A stretch of 38,809 nucleotides of DNA from an uncultured Myxococcales bacterium. GTDB lineage: Bacteria > Myxococcota_A > UBA9042 > DTJE01. The stretch covers positions 1 to 38,809 of the forward strand of contig CAIOFV010000165.1 in assembly GCA_903857665.1 (NCBI GenBank), read 5' to 3'. A program made the position numbers and the translations under genes. Below are positions 27,468 through 35,232 of this stretch, piece by piece. How positions within the stretch are numbered: the stretch's first letter is position 1; every line of letters begins with the position of its first letter. A model generated the notes under the pieces. It was not told the DNA's origin and did no database searches. It was given only the letters and a program-made list of their open reading frames with translations.

Positions 27468-28739
27468 ATGGGCACGTTCCCGGACGGGTTCCTCTGGGGG
27501 GCGGCGACGTCGGCCCACCAGGTCGAGGGCGGCAACGATCGCAACGACTGGTGGGACTGGGAGGCGATCCCCGGAAGCATCGTCGATGGGTCGCGGTCTG
27601 GCGACGCCTGCGGCTGGTGGGCCGGGCGGGCCGAGGCGGACCTGTCGATGGCCGCGGCGCTGGGCCAGAACGCCCACCGGCTGGGTGTGGAGTGGAGCCG
27701 CCTGGAACCCGAGGAGGACCGGTTCGACGTCGCCGCCTTCGAGCGGTACGCGGCCATCCTGGACCACGTGCGATCGCTGGGCATGGCCTCGATGGTGACC
27801 CTGCACCATTTCACGCTGCCCCGGTGGGCGGCGGCGAAGGGCGGGTGGACGTGGCCCGGGATGGCGGCCCGGCTGGGGCGGTTCGCGGAGGAATGCGGCC
27901 GGCGGCTGGGCGATCGCGTGGGCCTCTGGGTGACCATCAACGAGCCGTCCGTGCTGGCGCTGGGGGGGTACGCGACCCGGATGTGGCCCCCCGGGCGGGC
28001 CAGCCCTGCGGCCTACCTCGCGTCGCTGCGCGCGATGCTGAGGGGCCACGTGGCGGCGGTGCAGGGGCTGCGTCGTTCGTCGCCGGGTCGTCCGATCGGG
28101 ATCGTCCTGAACGCGCCCTGGTTCGTGCCCGCCCGTCCAGACCATCCCGGGGATCGGGCGGCCGCCTGGCTCCAGGACTGGTCGGTCACGGGCGCGATCG
28201 TGCACGCCCTGGACACGGGGATGCTGGTGCCGCCCCTGTGGCCGCTGCCCCTGGAGGTCGTGGGCCTGAAGCGTTCGTTCGACTTCCTGGGCCTCAATTT
28301 CTACGGCCGGTTCGACGTCCGGTTCGATCCGGGGGCGCCCAGGACGGGCTTCATGCGCCACGTGCAGCCGGCGACGATCCGCAGCGATCGCGTGGACTGG
28401 GGCCAGCCGTCGCCGGAGGGGCTCACCGCGCAGTTGGTGCGGCTGTCGGCCCTGGGGGTCCCGCTGTACGTCACCGAGCACGGCGTCCGGGACGCCGGGG
28501 ACGACCTGCGGCCGACGGTGCTGAAGGACGGCGTGCGGGCCGTGGCCGAGGCCATCCGGCAAGGCGCCGACGTCCGCGGCTATTTCCACTGGTCCCTCGT
28601 GGACAATTTCGAGTGGGCCGAGGGCTGGTCGTCGCGATTCGGGCTGGTCGAGGTGGACCCGGTCACGCAGGTCCGCTCGCCGCGCCCGTCGGCCGAAATC
28701 TACGCCACGATCTGCCGGGGGAACGGCGAGGGCGTGTAG
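27468..28739 (+). CDS. Family 1 glycoside hydrolase (beta-glycosidase)
   Basis: A 423-residue GH1 TIM-barrel enzyme. It opens with FPDGFLWGAATSAHQVEGG, the standard family start. The acid/base is Glu159 in TINEP; the nucleophile is Glu337 in YVTEHGV, where His replaces the more usual Asn of TENG. HRLGVEWSRLEP, LHHFTLP and DFLGLNFYG are family landmarks. HWSLVDNFEWAEGWSSRFGLVEVD near the C-terminus gives the sugar-binding Trp residues. There is no signal peptide, so it should cleave beta-glycosides inside the cell. It is slightly shorter than common GH1 enzymes (about 450). It stands alone, without a sugar transporter beside it. Confidence 0.93.
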   Translation: MGTFPDGFLWGAATSAHQVEGGNDRNDWWDWEAIPGSIVDGSRSGDACGWWAGRAEADLSMAAALGQNAHRLGVEWSRLEPEEDRFDVAAFERYAAILDHVRSLGMASMVTLHHFTLPRWAAAKGGWTWPGMAARLGRFAEECGRRLGDRVGLWVTINEPSVLALGGYATRMWPPGRASPAAYLASLRAMLRGHVAAVQGLRRSSPGRPIGIVLNAPWFVPARPDHPGDRAAAWLQDWSVTGAIVHALDTGMLVPPLWPLPLEVVGLKRSFDFLGLNFYGRFDVRFDPGAPRTGFMRHVQPATIRSDRVDWGQPSPEGLTAQLVRLSALGVPLYVTEHGVRDAGDDLRPTVLKDGVRAVAEAIRQGADVRGYFHWSLVDNFEWAEGWSSRFGLVEVDPVTQVRSPRPSAEIYATICRGNGEGV

Positions 28740-28958
28740 CCTCCCCGGGTCGCCCTTCGAGGTCATTCCGGATTCCTGGGAGCCTGTCGAGCGCACGCGC
28801 TTCCTCGCGACGAGCCCCATCTTCCGACAGGATCCCGGCGCCTCCCCCTTTACGGGGCCGCGTCGCCTACCCATCGTGGATGCGCGCTGTCTGGGATATG
28901 GCGCGCCCGCAACGACGGGATTCGACCGTTCGGCCGCGAAGGCGCGGAGGGGTTCGCA

Positions 28959-31652
28959 ATGGGGAACTGCAGGCCGGGGCTGGTCCGTGTCGCGATCGTG
29001 ACGGTACTGGCGCTGGCGGCGGGTCCCGCGGGCGAGGGTCCCGCCCGGGCGCAAACCACCGCTCCCGGGTACGCGGATACGGTGCAGTTCGGCGGCCTGG
29101 TCAGCCCCACGACCATCGCGTTCGCGCCCGACGGACGGGTGTTCGTGGCCGAAAAGCGCGGAATGGTGCAGGCCTTCGATTCGCTGGAGTCGCCCACGCC
29201 TCGCCTGTTTGCCGACCTGCGGACCCGCGTGCACAACTTCTGGGACCGCGGCCTGCTGGGTTTGGCCCTGCCGCCCGACTTCCCGGCGACGCCCTACGTC
29301 TACGTGCTGTACACGTATGACGCGCCGCCAGGGGGGACCGCGCCGACCTGGGGAGTCGCGGATCAGGACGACGACGGGTGCCCGACGCCGCCCGGGGCCA
29401 CCACCGACGGGTGCGTGGTGCAGGGGCGGTTGTCGCGGCTGGGGGTCGATGCGACCGGGGCCTGGGACGGCACCGAGGACGTGCTGATCCAGGACTGGTG
29501 CCAGCAGTTCCCCAGCCATTCGATCGGTGCGCTGCACTTCGGCCCTGGCGGGATGCTGTATGCCAGCGGCGGCGAAGGTTCCAACTTCGTCTCGGCGGAC
29601 TGGGGCCAGTTCGGAGGCAGCTCGGGCAGCCCGGTTCCGATGAACCCGTGCGGCGACCCGCCGGGCGGCGTGGGCGGGGACATGACGCGTCCGACGGCCG
29701 AGGGAGGCGCCCTGCGGGCCCAGCAGCAGCGCACGGCACGGGACCGGATCGGCGCCAGCGGGGCGGTCATCCGGATCGACCCGGTCAGCGGGCTGGCGGC
29801 GGCAGGGAATCCGTTGACGGGTTCGCCGACGCCCGGCGCGGACCGCCTGGTGGCCATCGGGCTGCGAAACCCGTTCCGCTTCGCCATCCGGCCCGGGACG
29901 GACGACCTGTACGTCGGGGACGTGGGGTGGAGCGACTGGGAGGAAGTGGACCGGGTGCCGAACGCGCCGCTCGGGCCCCTGCCGAACTTCGGGTGGCCCT
30001 GCTACGAGGGGCCGGGCCCGACCAACGGCTACAAGGACCTGGGACTGGCCCTGTGCGACTCGCTGTACGCCGGTCCGGCCCTGCCTTCCGCCCCGTTCTT
30101 TGCCTACAACCACGCCAATGACGTGGTGGCCGGGGACGGGTGCGGACACGGAAGTTCGTCGATCAGCGGCCTGGCCTTCCAGCAGGGGGCAACCTTCCCG
30201 CCGTCGCTGGCGGGGGCGCTGTTCGTGGCCGACTACGCCCGACGCTGCGTCTGGGCGATGCCTGCCGGCGCCGACGGCGTGCCCGACCCGTCCCGCATCG
30301 TGCCGCTGGTCAGCGAGGCGGCCGCGCCGGTGGATCTGGCGATCGGCCTGGACGGGGACCTCTACTACGTCGATCTGACGGGGGGGACCGTGCACCGGGT
30401 GCGCTGGACCCAGGGGATCCTTTCCCCGATTGCGGAGGCGACCGCGACGCCTTCCTCGGGGGCCGCCCCGCTGTCCGTGCGCCTGGACGGATCCGGTTCG
30501 TCCGATCCGAACCCGGGAGGCAGCCTGACCTTCCAGTGGGATCTGAACGGCGACGGGGTGTTCGACCGCGTGGGCGCGATCATCGACACCACCTTCACGG
30601 CGTCGGGGACCTACCCGGTGCGCCTGCGGGTGACGGACCCGCTGGGCCTGTTCGCCGACGCGATCGTGACGGTGTCGGCCGGCAACACGCCGCCCCACGT
30701 GACGCTGGTGGCGCCGACGGGCGTCCTTCGCTGGGCCGTGGGCGACACCATCGCCTACCAGGCGTCGGCGCTGGACGCGCAGGACGGGCCGTTGCCGGCG
30801 TCGGCGTTCCACTGGTCGCTGGCACTCCATCACTGCGACCGGGCCGCAGCGACGGACTGCCACGTGCACCTCCTGTCCGGGTTCGGCGGTGTCGATCAGG
30901 GGACGTTCGTAACGCCGGACCACGAGTGGCCGTCCTACCTGGTGCTGGCCGTGACCGCGACGGACTCTCTGGGAGCGACCGACCAGGCCTCGGTGCGGCT
31001 GGATCCGGCGACGTCGGTCGTGCGCCTGGCCTCCGATCCGGCCGGGCTGACGCTGGCGACCGTGTCCGAAAGCCATCCCGCGCCCTTCGACTGGACCGTG
31101 ATCGCCGGTTCCGCGGTGCAGGTCACGGCGCCGACGCCCCAGTCCTTCCAGGGCCAGGACTGGCAGTTCGTGTCGTGGTCCGACGGGGGGGAGGGGACGC
31201 ACGTCGTCCAGGCCACCTCGAGCCCCTTCACGATCACCGCGACCTACGCATCGGTGCTTCCCGACCCGGGCCCCGAGCCCGTGGACGACGCGGGTGGGAT
31301 CGATCCGGGTGCCGATGCGGGTGGCGATGACGTGATCGCGGTGGATCCTGGTGCCGATGCGGGTGGCGATGACGTGATCGCGGTGGATCCTGGTGCCGAT
31401 GCGGGTGGCGATGACGTGATCGCGGTGGATCCGGGCGCCCGGCACGACGCCGGCGCGGACCTGCCCGCGTCGATCGACCTGCAGGCCGCGGACCCCGGGT
31501 ACGGGATCGTCGCGCGGACGCCGGGCGGGGGGTGCCAGGGCGGACGGGCGCGTCCTTCCGACGGGGCCGGCGCGATGATGTTCGGGGCGCTGGCGCTGGT
31601 CCTCCTGGGATCCAGGCGGGTTCGACGGCGGGGGAATCCGGAAAGGCACTGA
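28959..31652 (+). CDS. Secreted PQQ-type sugar dehydrogenase-like protein with PKD domain and MYXO-CTERM-like tail
   Basis: An 897-residue exported protein. A signal peptide (1-31) ends at GPARA. Residues about 38-480 form a six-bladed propeller of the glucose/sorbosone dehydrogenase type: VSPTTIAFAPDGRVFVAEKRG, LLGLALPPDF, HSIGALHFGPGGMLYASGGEG, LRNPFRFAI and LYVGDVGW. A PKD-like domain (about 490-575) and further beta domains follow. Residues 784-825 are three copies of a 14-residue Asp/Gly linker. The end is GGGCQGG, a hydrophobic span (MMFGALALVLLG) and Arg-rich RRVRRRG, as in MYXO-CTERM sorting signals. It would oxidise a sugar or similar alcohol outside the cell; PQQ use is inferred. 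GGAGGGG precedes the ATG. Confidence 0.88.
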   Translation: MGNCRPGLVRVAIVTVLALAAGPAGEGPARAQTTAPGYADTVQFGGLVSPTTIAFAPDGRVFVAEKRGMVQAFDSLESPTPRLFADLRTRVHNFWDRGLLGLALPPDFPATPYVYVLYTYDAPPGGTAPTWGVADQDDDGCPTPPGATTDGCVVQGRLSRLGVDATGAWDGTEDVLIQDWCQQFPSHSIGALHFGPGGMLYASGGEGSNFVSADWGQFGGSSGSPVPMNPCGDPPGGVGGDMTRPTAEGGALRAQQQRTARDRIGASGAVIRIDPVSGLAAAGNPLTGSPTPGADRLVAIGLRNPFRFAIRPGTDDLYVGDVGWSDWEEVDRVPNAPLGPLPNFGWPCYEGPGPTNGYKDLGLALCDSLYAGPALPSAPFFAYNHANDVVAGDGCGHGSSSISGLAFQQGATFPPSLAGALFVADYARRCVWAMPAGADGVPDPSRIVPLVSEAAAPVDLAIGLDGDLYYVDLTGGTVHRVRWTQGILSPIAEATATPSSGAAPLSVRLDGSGSSDPNPGGSLTFQWDLNGDGVFDRVGAIIDTTFTASGTYPVRLRVTDPLGLFADAIVTVSAGNTPPHVTLVAPTGVLRWAVGDTIAYQASALDAQDGPLPASAFHWSLALHHCDRAAATDCHVHLLSGFGGVDQGTFVTPDHEWPSYLVLAVTATDSLGATDQASVRLDPATSVVRLASDPAGLTLATVSESHPAPFDWTVIAGSAVQVTAPTPQSFQGQDWQFVSWSDGGEGTHVVQATSSPFTITATYASVLPDPGPEPVDDAGGIDPGADAGGDDVIAVDPGADAGGDDVIAVDPGADAGGDDVIAVDPGARHDAGADLPASIDLQAADPGYGIVARTPGGGCQGGRARPSDGAGAMMFGALALVLLGSRRVRRRGNPERH
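31308..31433 (+). repeat. Three 42-bp tandem repeats
   Basis: Units at 31308-31349, 31350-31391 and 31392-31433 are identical except for the final Pro codon of the flanks (CCT or CCG). Each encodes GADAGGDDVIAVDP. The near-identity at DNA level indicates recent duplication, and copy number may vary between strains. Confidence 0.9.
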
Positions 31653-31675
31653 CGGAAGACGCCCATTCGCGCTAG

Positions 31676-31681
31676 TATCAT
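31676..31681 (+). promoter_or_regulatory. Possible -10 box (TATCAT) of the gene at 31706
   Basis: The AT-richer TAGTATCAT lies 24 bases before the ATG. No good -35. Confidence 0.35.
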
Positions 31682-31705
31682 CGCCCGAAGCGAACGAGGG
31701 GATTC

Positions 31706-32689
31706 ATGGACGCGGCATTGAGGACCTTCCTGGACGGGCTGATCGACTATGCGGGCCTGTTTCCTCCCGCAGCCCTGGACCTGAACCGCGCCATCACCGA
31801 GTACGCGCGGCATCGCGAGGGTCCGGACGCCTGGATGCTGGGACGGTTCGTCGTGTCGTGCGGGCGACTGCCCGAGGCCCGGACCCTCGCCGTCGATCAC
31901 CCGGCGAAGGATGGGCGCCCGTGGCGGTTCGCGGCGCTGGTGGGTGGCGGGGAAACCGAGGCCGACGTGCTGGGCCGCCTGCGTTCCGAGGGGGACATCC
32001 TGGCCGCCGTTCGCGGTCGGGGCGGAGTCCCGCGGCCGTTCGTGGTCGAGGCGCTGGAAAGCCGGTTGCCGGGCGACGTGCTGTCGTCGGGGAAGCCCGA
32101 GCGCGTGCGCTCGTTCGTGGTGCGGGCGCTGGAGACGCTGGAGGACGCCGTGCCGTCCACCATCGAGTTCTACGTGGAAGGAGCGCCCGGGGACGGCGAC
32201 GCGGCGATCGATCGGGCCATCGTCGAGGGCCTGGCGGGCGTCGGCGGGTCGGCGAAGGTCGGCGTCAAGCTGCGCTGCGGCGGCCAGGACGAAACGTCCT
32301 TCCCGCCGGTGAGCCGGGTGGCGAACCTCCTGGTGCACTGCAAGGCGGCGAACGTCCCGGTGAAGTTCACGGGCGGCCTCCACTGGCCGATCCGGCGGAC
32401 CCTCGGGGACCAGGCATACCACGGGTTCGTCAACGTGCTGGGCGCGGCGGTGCTGGTCCACGCGGGGGCGATCGACGGGGCGGACGTGGCGGCCTGCGTG
32501 GGCGAAACCGAACCCTCGGCCTTTTCCTTCCACGAAGGCGTGTTTTCCTGGCGTGCCCGACGGGCCTCGACGCAGGCCGTCGCGAAGGCGCGCAAGTCGA
32601 TGGTGGCAGGCTTCGGGTCGGCCTTCTTCGACGACCCCCGCAAGGGGCTCAAGGCGCTCGGCTGGTGGCCCGAGGCCCCGGCGGCCTGA
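31706..32689 (+). CDS. Conserved protein of unknown function with AGLFPPA motif
   Basis: A 327-residue cytoplasmic protein. The N-terminus carries DYAGLFPPAALDL, and the C-terminal half KVGVKLRCGG followed by VPVKFTGGLHWPIR. Proteins with these two marks occur in several bacterial phyla, but I know of no established function. The alternation of predicted strands and helices would fit an alpha/beta barrel, with the Lys, Cys and His residues of the second motif as candidate active-site residues; this is inference. GAGGGG precedes the ATG. It is followed by a 122-base gap, in which I see no clear terminator, and then the convergent MOSC-MobA gene. Confidence 0.8.
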   Translation: MDAALRTFLDGLIDYAGLFPPAALDLNRAITEYARHREGPDAWMLGRFVVSCGRLPEARTLAVDHPAKDGRPWRFAALVGGGETEADVLGRLRSEGDILAAVRGRGGVPRPFVVEALESRLPGDVLSSGKPERVRSFVVRALETLEDAVPSTIEFYVEGAPGDGDAAIDRAIVEGLAGVGGSAKVGVKLRCGGQDETSFPPVSRVANLLVHCKAANVPVKFTGGLHWPIRRTLGDQAYHGFVNVLGAAVLVHAGAIDGADVAACVGETEPSAFSFHEGVFSWRARRASTQAVAKARKSMVAGFGSAFFDDPRKGLKALGWWPEAPAA

Positions 32690-32811
32690 TCCCCCGTCCT
32701 CGCCCACGATCCCTGCGACATCTTGGACGCGCCCGAGGCGACTTCGGCTTCGGCGAGAATTTCCCTTGGAAAGCCGTCGCCTGTGCCTGCGTGCTCGGGC
32801 GGGAAGGACCG

Positions 32812-33843
32812 TCAGCCCCGGGCCTTCAGGCCGGCGAGGTCCCCGGGGGTGTTCACGTTGCAAAGCCACCGGGCCGGTTCTCCCAGGCCCACGATCAGCG
32901 ACGTCTTCACCAGCGCCGTGCCGGCCCGTGCAGCCGCCTCGTGGAGCGAGAGCCGTCCTTCGCCCAGCGCGGAATCGAGGGCCGGCAACGCCGAGCGGTG
33001 AAGGCAGCAGGGGAGGGGGTAGGTTCGCTCCTCATCGACCAGGGCCAGTCCCGGACCGTCGCAACGGGCCGCAAGCAACTTCAGAAGGTCGGGCGTAACC
33101 AACGGCATATCCACAGGTATGAATACCACGAGCGGGGTGGTTGCCGCCCGAAGGCACGCCACGATGCCGGCGAGCGGACCGGCATCTGCGACGCCATCGA
33201 ACACCGGCGTCGCCACCTCCGCGTCGGTCCACGGTTCACCCGCCGCCAGCGACAGGAGGACGTTCGGCGTCGTGTCGCGGGCCGTGCCCAGCGCGCGCTG
33301 CAGCAGCGTAGTCCCGCCGATGCCGGCGGCCCGCTTGTCCGCACCGAACCGTGTCGAGCGTCCGCCGGCCAGCACGGCCACGGTCAGATCCTCGGAAGGG
33401 CGCAGGGATCGAACGCGATCCCCGGCGGACACCTCGCCCCCGAGGATCACCCGGGCGAACACCCCTTCGCGGGGCATGATGCAGTCGCCGGTCTGCTGCC
33501 GGATCGCACACCCGGAATGGCATTCCTTGCCGATGGCCGTGACTTCCAGCAGCGCGCGGTCGCCCACGGCCAGGAGGTCGCCGATAGCGGCGCCGGCCAG
33601 GCCTCCATCGACCACCAGGTTCTCGCCGAACCGGCCGAAGCCCAGCGGGGCGCCGAACCGCTCCTCCATGCCGCGGATGGCGGGCCGCTCGAGCAGCGAG
33701 ACCTGCCGCGGTCCCGGGCCGGCGTGGGCGTCCCCTTCGAAGCCGTGGTCGCGGACCAGGAAGCCCCGGGGGACCGGGCCCTTGGGGGTCCCCTTGACGA
33801 GGGAGAGGTTCACCGATTCGATGACGGACGTCCGAACGGCCAT
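32812..33843 (-). CDS. Fused MOSC domain and molybdenum cofactor guanylyltransferase (MobA)
   Basis: A 343-residue two-domain protein. About 5-147 is a MOSC domain: VKGTPKG, DHGFEGDAHAG, FGENLVV and the Cys-bearing KECHSGC (Cys108 likely conserved). MOSC domains bind molybdenum cofactor or move sulfur. About 153-340 is MobA-like: LAGGRSTRFGADK (158-170) is the nucleotide loop, FIPVDMPLV the metal-binding Asp region, and NVNTPGDL the closing motif. MobA attaches GMP to molybdopterin. The fusion suggests one protein that both handles and completes the cofactor. I take the ATG at 33843 because the MOSC fold begins right after; starts at 33849 and 33861 are in frame and possible. It is divergent from the efflux genes. 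Confidence 0.9.
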   Translation of the reverse strand: MAVRTSVIESVNLSLVKGTPKGPVPRGFLVRDHGFEGDAHAGPGPRQVSLLERPAIRGMEERFGAPLGFGRFGENLVVDGGLAGAAIGDLLAVGDRALLEVTAIGKECHSGCAIRQQTGDCIMPREGVFARVILGGEVSAGDRVRSLRPSEDLTVAVLAGGRSTRFGADKRAAGIGGTTLLQRALGTARDTTPNVLLSLAAGEPWTDAEVATPVFDGVADAGPLAGIVACLRAATTPLVVFIPVDMPLVTPDLLKLLAARCDGPGLALVDEERTYPLPCCLHRSALPALDSALGEGRLSLHEAAARAGTALVKTSLIVGLGEPARWLCNVNTPGDLAGLKARG

Positions 33844-33877
33844 GCGCATCACCCCGAGCACGCCCCGGAGGGCAACC

Positions 33878-33900
33878 GGACGTCGCCCCGGACGACGTCC
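33878..33900. promoter_or_regulatory. Perfect 8-bp dyad in the MOSC-MobA/efflux divergent region
   Basis: GGACGTCG (33878-33885) and CGACGTCC (33893-33900) flank a 7-base spacer, 34 bases upstream of the MOSC-MobA start. It may be an operator or leader hairpin for that gene, or a shared site for both directions. Confidence 0.35.
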
Positions 33901-34003
33901 CCGTCAGGGTGGCGTTTCGTCGGGGCGCCGTCAAGGCCGGTCCGATCGTCCGTGCGAGCCTGGGCCCCGGAACCCCTGTATCGATCGGCCCGCGGAAAGG
34001 CGC

Positions 34004-34031
34004 TTCCGCTTCTGCCCCATTCGACTATGAT
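34004..34031 (+). promoter_or_regulatory. Possible promoter of the efflux operon
   Basis: TTCCGC (34004-34009), a 16-base spacer and TATGAT (34026-34031), 70 bases before the adaptor ATG. The -10 is good, the -35 weak. Confidence 0.45.
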
Positions 34032-34101
34032 CCTCGCCGAGGCGCAGGCACGCGAGGTCGGCGCGGGGGGGGTGCCCGCTCCCGCGCCCGGGAGGGCCGC
34101 C

Positions 34102-35217
34102 ATGGTTCGGTTCCGTTCGGGGGTCGCCCTGGTGCTGGCGTCGCTTTGGGCCTGCGCCTGTGGCGGTCGGCCGGCCCCCGTGAAGCCTCTGTTGCCCGTT
34201 CGCGTGAAGGCGGTGGAAAGCCGCGCCGCCGACGAGTCGATCCGGTACACCGCCAACCTCGAACCCCTGGTCCGCGTCGATCTGGCCTTCAAGGTGGGCG
34301 GCTACATCGAGGATCTGGCGCAGGTGAAGGGCCACGACGGTCGGATGCGCGCGCTGCAGGACGGGGACCCGGTACAGAAGGGGCAGGTCCTGGCGCGGAT
34401 CCGCGACGCCGACTACCAGGTCCGGCTGGCCCAGGCGAAAGGCAACGTGGCGCAGGCCGAGGCGGCGATGACGGCGGCCCGGCAGGATCACGGGCGCGCC
34501 ACGACCCTGCGGGCCGAGCAGGCGATCCCGCAGGCCCTGATGGACGGGGCACAGGCGAAGATGCAGGGCACGCAGGGTGCCGTGGACCTCGCCCACGCGC
34601 TGGCCCGCCAGGCCGAACTGGCCGTGGCGGACACGGCGCTGCGGTCGCCCATCGACGGCGTGGTGCTCAAGCGACTGGTGGAAGTGGGCTCGCTGGTGGG
34701 CCCGGGTTCCGGAGGCTGCGTGCTGGGGGACCTGAGTTCCGTGAAGGCGGTGTTCGGCGTGCCGGATTCCGCCCTTTCGGGGTTCCCGGTCGGCGCCACG
34801 GTGCCGGTGCGCGTGGACGCCATTGGCGCGGCGGCCAGCGGCCTGGTGACGCGGGTATCGCCCTACGCGGACCCCCGCAGCCGCGTCTTCGACGTCGAGG
34901 TCACCCTCCCGAACCCCGACGGGCGCCTGAAGCCGGGCATGGTGGCCAACGCCTCCCTTCCCGCGGGCGATCAACGTCCCGTCCCCCGGGTCCCGCTGGA
35001 AGCCGTGCGTCGTCCCCCCGGGGCCGCCGAAGGGTACGCCGTGTTCGTGGTCGAGGACGTTTCAGGAACCCTCGTGGCGAGGGTCCGTCCGGTCCGCATC
35101 GGCGAGGTCCGCGGCGGCGCCATCGAGATCCTGGAAGGCCTGCAGGACGGCGAGCGCGTGATCGTGTCCGGCGCCACGCTGGCCGTGGACGGCGGTGCGG
35201 TGGCGGTGATTCCGTAG
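34102..35217 (+). CDS. RND efflux periplasmic adaptor lipoprotein
   Basis: A 371-residue membrane-fusion protein. The signal peptide ends in a lipobox-like LWAC (Cys19), so it is probably lipid-anchored in the inner membrane facing the periplasm. RVDLAFKVGGYIEDL and LRSPIDGVVLKRLVEVGSLV are the two lipoyl half-motifs. Between them a helical hairpin (about 105-175) is rich in Ala and Gln. Beta-barrel and membrane-proximal domains follow (DPRSRVFDVEVTLPNPDGRLKPGMVA). GGGAGGG precedes the ATG. The permease starts 15 bases after its stop, so the pair is an operon. No outer-membrane channel gene is visible in the window. Substrate unknown. Confidence 0.92.
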   Translation: MVRFRSGVALVLASLWACACGGRPAPVKPLLPVRVKAVESRAADESIRYTANLEPLVRVDLAFKVGGYIEDLAQVKGHDGRMRALQDGDPVQKGQVLARIRDADYQVRLAQAKGNVAQAEAAMTAARQDHGRATTLRAEQAIPQALMDGAQAKMQGTQGAVDLAHALARQAELAVADTALRSPIDGVVLKRLVEVGSLVGPGSGGCVLGDLSSVKAVFGVPDSALSGFPVGATVPVRVDAIGAAASGLVTRVSPYADPRSRVFDVEVTLPNPDGRLKPGMVANASLPAGDQRPVPRVPLEAVRRPPGAAEGYAVFVVEDVSGTLVARVRPVRIGEVRGGAIEILEGLQDGERVIVSGATLAVDGGAVAVIP

Positions 35218-35232
35218 TCCCGGGGAGCGGCG

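Noticed and set aside
31308..31433. Short repeat cluster as a CRISPR array
   Set aside because: The 42-bp units are directly adjacent, have no spacers and keep the reading frame of the enclosing gene.
27213..31649. 1478-codon open frame opposite the GH1 and PQQ-type genes
   Set aside because: It crosses two well-supported genes and their gap and has low-complexity Arg/Pro/Gly composition.
33844..34101. Molybdenum-cofactor riboswitch upstream of MOSC-MobA
   Set aside because: Only a simple 8-bp dyad is visible; the multi-stem layout of that riboswitch class is not.
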